Assembly (NCBI RefSeq): GCF_947623445.1
Contig: NC_135247.1
Span: 1,862,501 to 1,926,500 of the forward strand
Direction of reading: 5' to 3'
From: Clavelina lepadiformis
Taxonomy: Eukaryota; Chordata; Ascidiacea; Aplousobranchia; Clavelinidae
Length of the DNA: 64,000 nt
Shown here: in pieces, positions 24,501-37,422 of the stretch
How positions within the stretch are numbered: position 1 is the stretch's first letter
Layout of the letters: the number at the start of each line of letters is the position of its first letter
Notes under the pieces: generated by a model
The model's database searches: none
What the model was told of the DNA's origin: nothing
The model's input: the letters and a program-made list of their open reading frames with translations, nothing else
Position numbers and translations under genes: made by a program

Positions 24501-27500
24501 CGAGGCACGAAAATAACAGTGTCCATGTCGAAAGATCCCATGATAGTGTTTCCGGACTCGTTCGACTGACTTTGAAGTACGGACAAGTCACTGCTCAGCT
24601 GCTCTGCAGGCAAAGTTTCTGAAAAAGTCATTTGTGCTAATTTCATAGTTGGAATAAATTATGAATTTTACTCAGTACAAAACAAAGAGATTTTATATTG
24701 AATAACAAACCTGACGTGTTTCCTTCCAAATTCCTCTCAGATGTTGCGGGACTGGGACTCTTGGAGGAGTAATCGGAACTAATCTCATCCTTCTTTGTCA
24801 CACCTATTAAGGATCAAAGTTATGATTAGCGAGGTAAACAGGGTAGCGTAAAAATGAAACCATAGAATTTTGACCTGATTTATCCGAAATGAATTCACCT
24901 TTTAAATTCTTTGGTTGTTTCAACTGCATCTTGATACAAAACAAATTACGTCTTAAAAATTATGTTTTTGTTTACAAAGCAAAGGTGATTAGTGGACTGA
25001 AACACTTACATTGAGCCTGAAATTTGTCTGTTTTGTTAAAGCAGTTTCTCTTTTTAATAATTCGAACTGATGAAGAAGCTCAGCGTATCTCGCATCTTTC
25101 AACCGATATTCCGCTTCACGTTTGGCTGATTTCTGCCTGCTCAGCTCGAGTTGACGAAAAAGCTCAAGAGCGTCCGGTCTTGTGACGACTTTATTGTTTG
25201 AAGAATTATCACGATAACCTCGTTGCTACAGAGCAGGAAATAAAATTTTTATTACCTTACGAGTGAAATACGCAAGCATTTAGCAGGCTTATCACATGAC
25301 ATGCCATAGTAGAAAATAGCTGCCAATGAAATTTTACCTTGCCCAAAATGAAATGAATAATTTCGGACAAGTGACTTTATGTGAGTAAAAAAAATTGTGC
25401 TTAATACCTGAGCTAAACATGACCAGCGTGTCTCCTGTATTTTTTGAGGTGAAGTATCGGCTACTTTGTTCGGTGAAATAATTGTGGCTGGGAAATAAAT
25501 ATCGAAGCAACTTACAAGATATAAATAGGAGTAACAACAAATAAATTCAGCACGAACCACAATGATACGAACATATTGAAAATATACACAAAAATGTTGA
25601 AAGCTCAGGCCAAGCAGCTTCACCACAAACCTTTCGTGAATATTTTTGTGTTTTTTGTCAGATTTCTTTGCAGACAAACGTTAATTTTATGACTTTGTCT
25701 AACTAAAACGACTCACTCACCCGATGCCCTGAGAGGAGAATCAGCGAGCCTTGCTCTGTGAGACTTTCGGGTTTCAGCTCTTTCATCCTGGAATGCACAA
25801 TTTCCTACTCGACTTTCCTGCAGAAATAATCCAAATAAATCCTGAAACTGTTACAATTTCCACAGTTACTTGCACATAAATAAAATAATATCATCATCTA
25901 TTGCATTGGTAATAATTACCTCCTCCTTCAAATGAATGGAGTGGGCTTCAGTTGGGTCTATTATGACGGGATAACCGGCCGCTCGAGCAGAGTCGGCCGT
26001 GTTGAAATTCCCATTTTCAACTATGTAGCTTGTTTTAAGTTCACTCAATGTCCAAGGAGATCTTAAACTGCTTTTTTCAGGTGAGTCAGCACTTATTCCA
26101 ACGTTGGAGGTCCTGACACACAACATACAGTACACTGTGTATTTTATATCTGGTTTTGGTGTGAGAGCTGGTAATGGTGGAACAGAGAGAATTTGTTCTG
26201 ATATAACTGACTGGTTCACTAACAACGCCAAACCATTTTGTATAAAATGCTAAGAAAAAAGATCTTGGTCCAATGCATATCAGGTAAAACTTATCATGAA
26301 ACTTGAAAACCGATAAAAACATCAAATTTTAATACTGATATACACTACAAGAATGCAATAGAAAATGCAAGCGCAGTGGCATGTTGCTCACCTGCTGGCT
26401 GAAAAAGTGGTTTCCTTAGACGTGCTTGAAATAAATGGCGAAAAATCATCCAAACCATCACCCAGCCCGTTTAAATCCGAAGTGAGATTCGTGACTGACG
26501 TAATATCGGACGACGTGTCCCCGACCCAATCACCGCTGTCAGTCAATGGTCGAGCGTTGAACTTGGTCCTTGTCGTTGACAGCGGAGATCTGTGTTCGTT
26601 TGTTCGAACGGTTTCTAACAACATATCACCAGCATTCACTGAAACATTTTCTTTATCGGTGCGGGATTTATTCATTTCTCCTTTTGTGAATCCGCTCCAC
26701 TCCAGGTCGAAGCTTTGTGTGAGGTTCAGGTCCTATGTTGAAATTGCCATAATTATGCACATGTCGTTTAAAAGTATCGGGTACATCATCAGCATGCAGC
26801 GTGAGTCTTTGAAAGCTGTGTGCCATGCCAACACTGTACTTTTGATTGTGACATGATAGTCGATTTAATCAACAACTTTGCAACATTGTGGCATGAGCCG
26901 TTTGCACACTTTTTTATTTCATATCTTATATTTTTGATTTCATGAAATATTTTGATTTCCGAAATAAACATCTTGGCATTAATAGTTTTGGAATAACATT
27001 GTCAAGAATTTACAATTGTTGCACAAGAAGTACATAACAGTCGGTGATTAACTGTGCCGCAGCAAGTCTGCCAATGCACACCAATAACATCATATTTGAT
27101 TTGAATTTGTCGCTATCTTCTCTTTAATTTACCTCACTATCTCGCACCCTCCCGCTTAAAATATCATCCACTTCGTCGTCAACTTCGACTCTCGATAGCA
27201 AGCTGGTTCCGCCAGGATAATTAAATGTCGCGCTTGAGTGAGCATCAGTTTCATACGAAGGTCGCTCTGGTGTCACCGTTTCTACAAATAAATGTTCACA
27301 ATAACTACAAGTGAGTTAGCGGAGGTTACTTGCTGTCTTACACACATAAAACACTAAGTGCACTAACTACTTAACTGCTTTGTCAATTCACAAAACATAT
27401 TGTATTTTCTATAAACTGCACATTAGTTTAGTTTAAAATATGGAGTTTCATGCATAAAACACAGTTAATTTCCTCATCAACTGCACTAACTACTTGTAAC

Positions 27501-30500
27501 TGCTACTGACAATTAGAGTTAGCAATAACACAAGGTATTTGAAGCTGCACACATTATTCTACCCTCGGACCTATTCAGGCTTATGCAAAGAATTGAAATA
27601 AAACCGACCATCTTTGTACACGGAGAACGCCTGAACTCTGGTGTTCCATTTCGAAGGTGTGTTAGCTGCCTCTGGCACACCATTTGTGACATCATCAAGC
27701 GATGTTGATTTTCGTAAAGATGAATTTTCAAGCCTTCTACTTGAGAGTCTGAGAAAACAAGAGCAAAAGCTTAAAAACAAACTTCTAAAGCACTCACACG
27801 AAGCTATTAATCGAGTAAAAAGTGATAAACTTTTTGAGTTAAATAAGACATAACTGAGACGTTTTGTTAAGAAAAAAAGTAACCGTGAACACACAAACGA
27901 CTGTTATTTTGAATTATCGCAATCATTCAACAACTTTGAAGTTAATGCATTCTTCTCAATCCTTTTCATACAACTATGTATCAAAATGGTAAAGTGACGA
28001 TGTGTATAGTTTACAGCAACACAACGCATTATACTAGCCTGGGAGTGGCACGACTAGGTGGCCGTCCTTCCTGTTGTCTCTTCGGCAGCAGTGGCACTTG
28101 GGGAACCCCCATGTGAGCAACCTTAGCAGCAAGATCGGGTGTGCTTCGAGAGAAAGTTGTCTAAAAAAGAACAGACACATATTTAACATGTTGACTGCCC
28201 ACTATAAGAGTTCCGGTGATCGCTGTTTTGGTACCATAGTTTTCTCTGTGGGTTTACTTTTATTGTGTCTAATCACTGGGGTTCCGAGTGAAGGTAGCTT
28301 CAATCTCATGACCGACAAGTATTAATACAACAATAAAAAATCAAATTTTTAAAATTATTGCAACTAATAGCACAGCATAAGCATTATTATTTATGTATAA
28401 TACAGCAGCAGGTTAACTGAAGATTGTGCTCAGGGTTATGCCATGACACATCGGTGAGGTAAACAAGCTATTAAGACGAGGATAACTCAGGATATGTCAT
28501 CTGTCAACACTCCTCACTTGCAAATTAGATGTTGATGAGTTGCTGCATGAACTGTTGCTCCGACTCGTTGGTAAGAAACTTCTTATTGTTGCCTCGCTAA
28601 GCAAAGATTTTGCTTCCGGAAGAATCTTGGCGGCGTCCGCATCACTTTTTTCATGGAGGTTGCTTAATCTGGTTTTGAAACCACATAAGATTTTCATTTA
28701 AAGAAAGTTCAAAATTCTACAGTTTATTGTTCAGCACTTGACCTTATTATCTACCTCATAGGTGTCAAACTCCCGGCCCGCGGGCCACATCCGGCCCGCT
28801 TTACAATAAAACTTGGCCCGCAATGCTATTTTATACATTGAACTATTTCCGGCCCGCGAGATCATTGTGCAGTATAACTTACTTTTTTCAAGCAAGAAAC
28901 AAGATTATAACAAATCGCACAATACAGCAGCACAACAGTTGCCTCATCATGCGATAGAATAAATCGATTTATTCCCAGCCAAAACCGCCAAAAAAACAAA
29001 AATTTGGTGCTGTTTCGTTGACTGTTCCAATTCATGTACTCGTGTCACGAAACGTTCAATCAAGTTTTATCCTTACGGCCCGCGGCGTTAAATAAGTTTT
29101 GAGTTTTGGCCCCTGGTGCGATTGAGTTTGACACCCCTGATCTACCTTAACAATGGCTGGTGAGCAGAATGAGGTCTGGTTTCATTTTGCTTGGAAGCAC
29201 ATTTCTTCATATGACCATCTGCAATGACAAATCACTTATTGCAAAGCAACTGTCGGCTTCAATGCATCATAATGAAGGAAAGTTACCTCTCGGTTTAACA
29301 AATTCTGGGTGAGGGTCAACCTCAAAGCAGTAAAAGAGAAAAGCATAAAATGTAAGGAAGTTTTGTCGCAATTCTTCGGAGCACTGAAGAAAATCTTCCG
29401 CACTTAAAAAGTCCTCCATGCTTGGGAGGTTGTAGCTGGGGAACAACGTTTCGTAACAAAACTCAAGGGAAATCTGAAGATTATGGAGAGAGTCCGCTAT
29501 TGACATCAGACTGTTTAAAATGATATCTGTTGTAGAAAATGAAAGAAAAATGAACTGTATATAGATACCATATATATTTGTCAATCTTGGATACCATACA
29601 GTGGCTATTACAATCACAAATGCTGTTAAAGGTCTCTACATTCTTACTTAACTTTAACTACATATTTTTACTGTGTCAACCCCTCATCAAAATGTATATT
29701 AGAATGATGTAAATACATGGTTTAACTTGGCTAAAAAATGGAAAAGGGAAGACTGCATGTTGCTGTATTGTAACAAACAACATGGAACCTGCTTTTAGTT
29801 TTTGCTTTTTTATTTTTTACCAAGTTTTCACCATGAAATATGTAAGTAATATAAAACTATCTTAACTGCATTTCAATGGTTCTATGTGAACAGAAAAATA
29901 TGACGGCAGAAATGCTGCCGTTACAAAATTACGAGGAAGTCTAAAAAATGTTTGTTAGCAAGCCTCTACAAATCCATTACCTTCCGAAGGTATCATGTGT
30001 GGGCAATAAAAATGTATGACAAGAGCCAGCACACAGCTATCACAGAGATCATCAACATCCTCAGTAACTGTTGGATACGTTCTGTTTGATGACGTCTGCA
30101 GAAATGCAATAACACTACAAATCAATGTTTTTCCTGAACAAATGCATAACTTAGGACTTCACAATGTACGGAAAGATAGTTTTAACTCAAAGTTATGACT
30201 ATGAGACATGTATGTTTCGATTTTCAATGAACCAATAAATAATATTTTATCACAAAAAAGATACATTAAAGCCTTGTTTGAACGATGCAACTGCAAACCA
30301 AATTCAGAATGTATTGTACGCCAGCCAGCAGTGCTTTAACAACAACAAAGAATGAGCATTTAATGACTGAGGTAAGCAAATAAATTGGACAATCTGAGGG
30401 TGTAATAGTGGGCAGGAATGCAGAGTCATAAAAAATGTCCGATGCATGGTCGCTGGACACACAAACATTCTTAATTAAAGCAAGGCCGAAAATTTTAAAT

Positions 30501-33500
30501 TTTTTATTATGAAAACAATAACATACAGATTAGCCAATAACACACCATTTAATCCACAACATGAAGGTAAAAACAGGCATTTATTCATTTTCAACAACAT
30601 ATTGACAGATGTAAGAAATGAAAGCAGGCATCTGAAGGTAAAATTGATTCATCAATGCCATACTCACTCGAAAAAGTTTTCTAAACCACTGGATGATGAA
30701 AAAAAGAAGTGAAGTTTGAGTGAAACGCAACATACTTTGCTTGACATTACTTTGGTCGAACGTTGTTTTAAAAAAAAGGAGTTATGGCTTACAAATTATA
30801 TTCAACACATACCAAATGGAGTAAAGGTAGCATACATGAAACCATATTCTATCAAAATAGCCGACCTCAGAAATACAATGAGTCACTGAGGGTGGCCATC
30901 TGAGTGGCCACAATCAGGGAAAATTCACAACAGGACGCCATTAAATTAACTCCTAACATGTCAGACAGGAATAAAAAAAAGTTTGCACTTAAGTTGTATT
31001 GAGATGCAAGCCGAGAATAAAATAAACTATACACGGCGCATGGGTGACTAAAACTCAAGGATAAAATAACTTTGAGTGTATACTTTAACTAATTAATAAT
31101 TAAATATATATGTGTACAAACTCTTTCCTAAAATTTTCACTCATCATTATGAGTGGAATTCCTGTGCACTACTACCCCAATACTTGATGGCTTTTTCAAG
31201 TCCCAAGCTTCTGCCTATATTGTCGTCTATGCAATTAAACCTTGTTAAAGCAAGCACTTCAGTTTCTGGCCATGTCCATTTGTCTTTACGATCCCAAATG
31301 TCAATTCCATGTGTGTGGTAATTTCACTGAGGTAGTAACTCAGTTTGATTAAAGCTAGATGCTGCTAAATCCTCTGGCTCATAAACATTCACTATAACGT
31401 CAGTTAGTGCGGCAATACATTATATTGCGTATATGTATAATGCAATTACAAAGTTTATTTTCAGGATCTCCCTGTGGTCAAGGGTCTCTGACATCTGGTA
31501 ATATAATACTGCAGTTTGCGGGCTTGGTATATAAGAGGGCTGGGTCAGAGCTCAAGTTGGCTAAGTCTGCTTGGGACCAAACACCAGTAAAGCAGAAACA
31601 CAGCCCCTTCCCCCAGGCCGTTTGGTTGGTTATAAAAGCGTTTGTGTGGCTGAGTTTCCAATGCATATAGATTGTTGCAAAACTAAATAGTAAAACAAAG
31701 TAGACAACAAAAATTCCTACCTTGTGAACTTCTGACACTTCTTCAAGCTGTTGAACCTTGCAGCAAACCTAACTCAGAAGAAAAAGTTAAAAACATTACT
31801 TCGGGTATATCACCTATGTATATGTACAGCTGTATTAGAGTCTATATGGAACCTATGAATAAAAATATCCAAACACACAAAATATGAATACAAGCAGCTA
31901 TAATCGTAATCTTTAATATTTTTTAAAACTGGAGAGAGTAAACATACCTTTCCTAACCACAAAATAATTGATTCTTCATTATTAGTCGGCAATTCTTTAG
32001 AGGCAAAAAAAGTAGAAAAACGTTTCACAGATGTCACAACATTTAATGTTGAAGCCCATAATTTGGAAGCCGCTGCGTTCATTAACATGTCAATCAACTG
32101 CAAATGTGCATCCTATAGAAAGCAATAACAACATATTACCAGGTTAAAAGCACCTCGAATATAGCATTATCCAAGTACGCAGAGTGTCGTACCCTGTTAT
32201 TGCAAGTACAGTATTACAGCACTAGCACAGCCTATATGGGTACCAGTAACCTGAGGATTATCAAATCATTTAGAGTAGGAGTTCTCTTCAGTTTAAGTAT
32301 AACACAACTGTTTGTGACAAGAACATATTTAACGACTTCATTAATCAAGAGAATGCAAAGTTATCACAAACCATGTATATTGGGTTTGCTTCCAGCTGAT
32401 CACAGGTTATTACGGAATCCTCACTCTTGAGGAAAAACATGCCGTATTGAGACAAAGTTTGAATGATAGATTCATATCTATCTCCAGAAGGATGTATTTT
32501 GAACACGTAATAAATTAGTCTTCTGTATGGAGTACCTGCATGTAAGATACCACATGTTATTCGTGTTTTTTTAACTGTTACAAGAAAACCTGAAAGGGTA
32601 TTTTATAACTTAGGGTGTAAAGTTACACATTTAATCTTTAGAGCAAGGAATTAACATAAGTGCATCACTTAGCAACATGTTATGCGTATAACTGAGGTAA
32701 AAACAGTGACCACATAAAGGAAAAATGTTTTTATATCTAGGAGTGTTTTTTAAGTTATTTTGGGGACATTAGGTGGGGTAAAATTTTTTTTTATTGAATT
32801 GGTTATGACAGCCAGTTCTTCTTTAAAAGTGAAACTGCTATAACGAAAAACACAACTTAATTTGCCAGTATGCGTTGTAAACCTGGTAAGAGTCTAGCAT
32901 TTTGACCTTCTTAAAGTTGCTCAATTGCACACTGTGATTTTTATTTTCCAAATTTTATTTGCGTTCAGTTTTTCAAAAGTAAAAAGTATGATGATTTTGT
33001 TGATCTAAATTTCTTAATCACAATTAAACAAACTGAAAATTTGCAAGTAAGAATGTGACGTGCTCAACAACAAACTTTAACTTTCATGGTATGCGAAAAT
33101 ATGTTGCAGACATATTTGTTTTTTTAATAAAAACTGTATATAACGGCAGTAAGTGAACGTTTAATGATCTGCTGTATCATATTTCTAACATTGCAAATGT
33201 TAAGCAGTGTTCAGTTAAAATTGTTCTTTTTTACCTCTGATGTGTTTTTATTGTTCTAAAATATTTGATAATAGATTTGTGATAATAACAATAGTTTTAA
33301 TAGACTCCTTCGTAGAAAAAGCATGTCAGACTGAAAGCTGCCAAATAGATATAAAAGTGCAGAAAAATGTATGACTTCTCAAGTTCTCCAAGAGCTGAAT
33401 GACATTTTTTACCCCACTTAACTGTATAAACAAAACACAGTAGCCTATCTATGCTTCAAATCATCAAAACTACAGAAAAAACATTCACCACTGATTAAAT

Positions 33501-33857
33501 ATTCTGCAGCAGTCGATGTAAGAGCACCAGTTCTTTCGAAACAATCTTCAGAACAAATTTTTCTTCCCTTGTTTTTGAGAGACGAAAAGCTAATTATCCA
33601 CGTAATAGAACTTCGAATCTGTATGTAAGAATAATGAAACTCTAACAAAGCGAAAACATGTTAAGATATTCAACATGTAACAATAACAATATATAACAAT
33701 GCTACCTTAGATAATTTACAGGTGTTCATACCAGAATCATACAAATAACAATTTTTATACATATGACAAAAAAAGTTATTTATTGTTTGAAACACTACAA
33801 CTAGGTTCTAGCATACGGTACCTTTGACGCTTTGGCATTGTATTGCCCAGCGCCCAT
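21559..33857 (-). CDS. CAMSAP: CAMSAP/patronin microtubule minus-end protein, 30 exons
   Basis: Exons (minus strand): 33857-33822, 33639-33489, 32535-32372, 32112-31948, 31768-31721, 30095-29981, 29526-29287, 29218-29146, 28668-28518, 28160-28039, 27748-27609, 27281-27133, 26732-26392, 26112-25920, 25817-25721, 25487-25408, 25225-25010, 24929-24899, 24803-24711, 24618-24157, 24041-23931, 23856-23806, 23671-23515, 23343-23229, 22955-22889, 22824-22763, 22652-22592, 22466-22348, 22120-22000, 21710-21559. They sum to 4083 nt, 1360 residues, in one frame. CAMSAPs bind and stabilise free microtubule minus ends. Seen: an N-terminal helical region (AHLQLIDML), a CH domain (about 190-305, LALVIHFYCP and MSIADSLHNLQ), a low-complexity middle, coiled coils at about 755-827 and 1076-1166, and the CKK domain (1235-1355: GPKLYK, LSGKVNEPVRN, LEQSEARHLMVLFRDGKCQYRGLY, LFKYNSG, TIKNSLWQ). 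Exons 11, 14 and the 31-nt exon 18 were fixed mainly by phase. Intron 10 appears to use a GC donor. A hAT MITE sits in intron 8. Confidence 0.93.
28757..29139. mobile_element. hAT-type MITE, 383 bp, in CAMSAP intron 8
   Basis: The left end is CATAGGTGTCAAACTC and the right end is the inverse of CAGGGGTGTCAAACTC, a widespread hAT terminus, followed inward by GGCCCGC-rich motifs at both ends. The flanking 8-bp duplication ATCTACCT (28749-28756 and 29140-29147) is perfect. There is no coding capacity. In the CAMSAP sense the duplication reads AG|GTAGAT, which is the 5' splice site of exon 8, so the insertion created a second copy of the donor at the far side of the element. Confidence 0.93.
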
Positions 33858-36800
33858 GGTGTAGACTTCAGTAAGTGGAGGTTTCATGTTTAAGCAAAAA
33901 CATTGACTAGACTATAATATTTCACTCATATTTCATTACTATTAATATTTCTAAGAATATTGACTTACTGTTTCTGAGAACAAAGTTAATTATATATTTT
34001 AAAATATTAAAGTTTTTCTGGATAAAAAGTAGTTACCGAAAATACTTACAACTGAGTGTAGTGCAAAAGTGCACAACCAAAAGACGTCACAAATTGAATA
34101 GCTGGGCCTAGTTATATGATACAAATTCATTCTGACGTTATGCACTTCTGCACTAGACCCCAACAACTTATACTAATGTACATCTTGTGTGAACAAGTCA
34201 CAACCTAGGTTAACTTATATTTGAAATTCTCCTGCATATCTTCATTAGTCTTTTTTATCATATAAATTAATGTATTTTCATTCCAGCAGTTGTCATCTTA
34301 TTTAATTGGCTCACGTTTTCATTTTCATTTTAACACCTTGCACTACTTAGGCTAAATCTTATGCATCATATATCATTTTTAATTTAGAAATTCAGCCCCA
34401 CCTCCAAAGTTTGGATATCATTTAGTTGTGCAGTTCAGCACTAGATCAAAAAACGTGGCACATGCTCTTGTATTGAGCACCATTTTAGCACATAAAGATT
34501 TACACCAAAACAATTAGTGTCTATGCTTTACGCTTACACCAATATTAAAACTATATTCATTTTCCGCCACAGCTAGGCCTAGCCTAATTCTTAGTTTAAT
34601 GAATGGAGCTGATTTTTCGCGATTAAGAAGCTGTTGGCTCGCACTTGCAATTTTTATATATGATACTTAGTTCTTGTGAAACGATTTTTCGACGCTACAC
34701 CAGAAAGGCTAAAGCTGATATTTACACCAGTGGCAAAATGACATTTGCTCCTTCACCACGCTGGACATCTCTGGCGTATCATACAAACTTTCTATACAGG
34801 CAAACCACAGAGTTTGGCTTAGGTCCACTCAATACTGCTTTTCATGAGCTTGAGTTGGACACACTCACAAGACTTATCAAAGAACCTCGGTGCACGTACA
34901 TGCTAAAGTGTTCACATCCACGACAATTTATTATAAACATAGCCAAATTAGTTTTAGAATGCTAATCTGTAACAAATGAACAAAGAATTGATTGTCCAGT
35001 CAACCAGTGCACACCGTCTAAAATCGAGACATTATCTGACTGTTTGCCTTGACTGGAAATTACGGCAGTTTTTGACGAGAAATCGTGCGTGCAAAGGCGC
35101 AAATTTTGGGGTGATAGCGTGCACTGACGGTTTAATTTCTTGTTCATTTCTTATAAATTGGCGTTTAAACAACCAGCTTTTATTTGTTTATAGATTATAA
35201 ATAGGCGTTAAAATAAAAAAAAGTTTGGTGTGCACGTTGATACACTTCCTGAGTGTACAAGTGCCACACTTTTCACTATGAATGTTTGCTAGCTTGATTC
35301 AAGTTGATAGGGCTAGGTCTGTATCTCCACTACAACTATTCTAGCAAATTGCTAACCTGGACATTTTTCCTAAAACCAGCATCAAATTGCGATGAAAAAC
35401 CACTTTATTACCTCTCTTCTCACATAATGATGTCCGTTAATTAGCCCTGCCCGCGCATTACGGACTCAGTAATATTTAGTTTCCCAGACATTTATACTCG
35501 TTTCTGTTTACTTTGCCATTTGTCATTCGTTTGTAATCTTGTAATATTTTGAGTTTGAATAACTTCATATAAACCTTCGTTAGGTGGTAATAAAAGAAAT
35601 GGTATTTCATAAAACAGTATTATAATGCAGTAAAGAGTAATCTTTCATAATATAAGGTTATCATAAATTTATTTTAAAATATTTTGTTGACAATTATATC
35701 AAAAATAATTAACTTAAAACGTTTATTTTAATTTTTGTAGCATACGCGTTCTGTGAATTTTTTCTCGCTCTAAAATAAGCACGGTTTGTTTATTTTTTGA
35801 TATTTCGCTGTGATCATCCAGAGCAGAGCAATTTTTAAGAGAATGTATTAAGAATTAGTCGCTGGTCTAGCCTGTCGATAATATTTTTTGCAAATTTCAA
35901 TCCAGGAAAGTATTCCGTTCCTATTTTCATATTGACTACCATACCTTCGCGCCCAGAATTCTCTCAATTTTCAAACGCGTTTATAATGCCTTCTAAAATT
36001 GTCAAGGAAATGACGTTTGCTTACGTTAAAGACAACATTTAGTCCAATTAGAAAACAGTTTGATGTATTTGCAAACCAATCGTTTTCTATTGACGTTTCC
36101 AAAGAAAGTTGTTAGCTATTGGTGGAAGGAAAATACTTCTACATAATGGATTATTTTCCATTGATTTAACCACAAGTTTTGCAGTTACTACAATTTTTAT
36201 TGTAAGTCGACTACATGCTACTACTTCAGAAAATTAACAGCATTAATGCACACTGTAGTCAAAATCTTTATGTCTACAACACTTAAAAATTCCACAAATT
36301 ATTGAGGTGACTTTCTAGCTTTAAAATGTCCACATTTTGTAGGTGTAAAACAAAGAAACAAATTGCAAATTGCTCAATTGCTGAAAAATGATGCTTACTC
36401 AAGATTAATATCAAATGAAACACCTTTCATTAATACAACCAATAAAAAAATCACTATGCACAAATGTCCCTAAATACTGCAAAATACAGGATAATTGCAG
36501 GTAAAGAATTCAAACTCACAATAGCGCCATATTGCTCAAGAATATAAGGTTTGATTGGTTGTGATAGGATCTGAAGTTTGGCGTATGTGCAAATACCCCA
36601 TCACAGCAAAACATTTCAAATAATACTACAGTATAAAGCTAGGTAAAATAATGACTAAAATATGATATAAAACTATACAAATACGAATTACATTAACAGT
36701 GAACGTATGATATACTTGACAGTGATAGTCATTGAAATAATAATTATACTGGTCATGAACTTCAAATCCCAACTCTCAAACAGTCACAGGCAGAGTTCAT

Positions 36801-37422
36801 AAAAAATATATGTGAGCAGAAACACAAGCCAAGCTGTTAAAATTTGTACGAAAAATTACTCCTTTGCATTTAACTATACAGTATGGTAACAAGCAATAGA
36901 TTAAATTGTAAAAATTGGATCAGCAAAGATTTTTAATTTTTGTACAAAGACCATACAAAAACGTAGACAACCGTTTAAAAATGTATATAAATAATAAGAA
37001 TGAGTTAGAAACAAAACAACCGATAATACTAGTTAATATTGGAATGTTGAAAATTAAAGACGAAATGAAATGATCATTTGCATGGAAAGCAAATGGAAAG
37101 AATTTATGACAGAACCCAAAACTAAAAACAAGAATGTGTTTAATTCCTGCCAAGTAACACCTATAAACTAGTAGGGCATGGAACTGTGTCAAACTGGGAT
37201 TAGACAAATTTTAATTTACCAAGAATTTGTGTCAGCGTATTTTTACCAGATCTCACTTCACTTGGAAAAACTACTTTAAAAGTCCAACAGTTTTCACGGT
37301 CAAAGTAAATGTTTGAAGTGGAATGAAATTATATTCCTCTCGTAAAGTGCAGTTTAAAAGTAGCTAAACGACTAACACTAAACTACATTAACAACGCAAT
37401 GTAAAAACATCTTTATGATGTT
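33858..37422. other. Intergenic between CAMSAP and LRRC73
   Basis: A 3.6-kb AT-rich spacer containing the CAMSAP promoter and the LRRC73 3' region. An open frame at 34645-34965 (106 codons) shows no known motif and no splice partner and is probably chance. Motifs of the kind TGCACTT-TGCACTAGACC occur near 34060-34160, similar to ones near 17300 and 17670, hinting at a dispersed repeat. Confidence 0.5.

Noticed and set aside
26086-26325. Alternative frame and upstream acceptor for CAMSAP exon 14
   Set aside because: Starting at the upstream acceptor gives a stop in the phase set by exon 13; only the acceptor before 26112 keeps the frame.
31149-31313. Minus-strand open frame in CAMSAP intron 5 (HGIDIWDRKDKWTWPETE... 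ending in a stop)
   Set aside because: The translation looks protein-like, but the frame has a stop immediately upstream and no acceptor can enter it in phase. No family was recognised, so it is not annotated as an exon or nested gene.
34645-34965. 106-codon plus-strand open frame between CAMSAP and LRRC73
   Set aside because: No recognised motif, no splice partner, and surrounded by frames closed by many stops; most likely chance.
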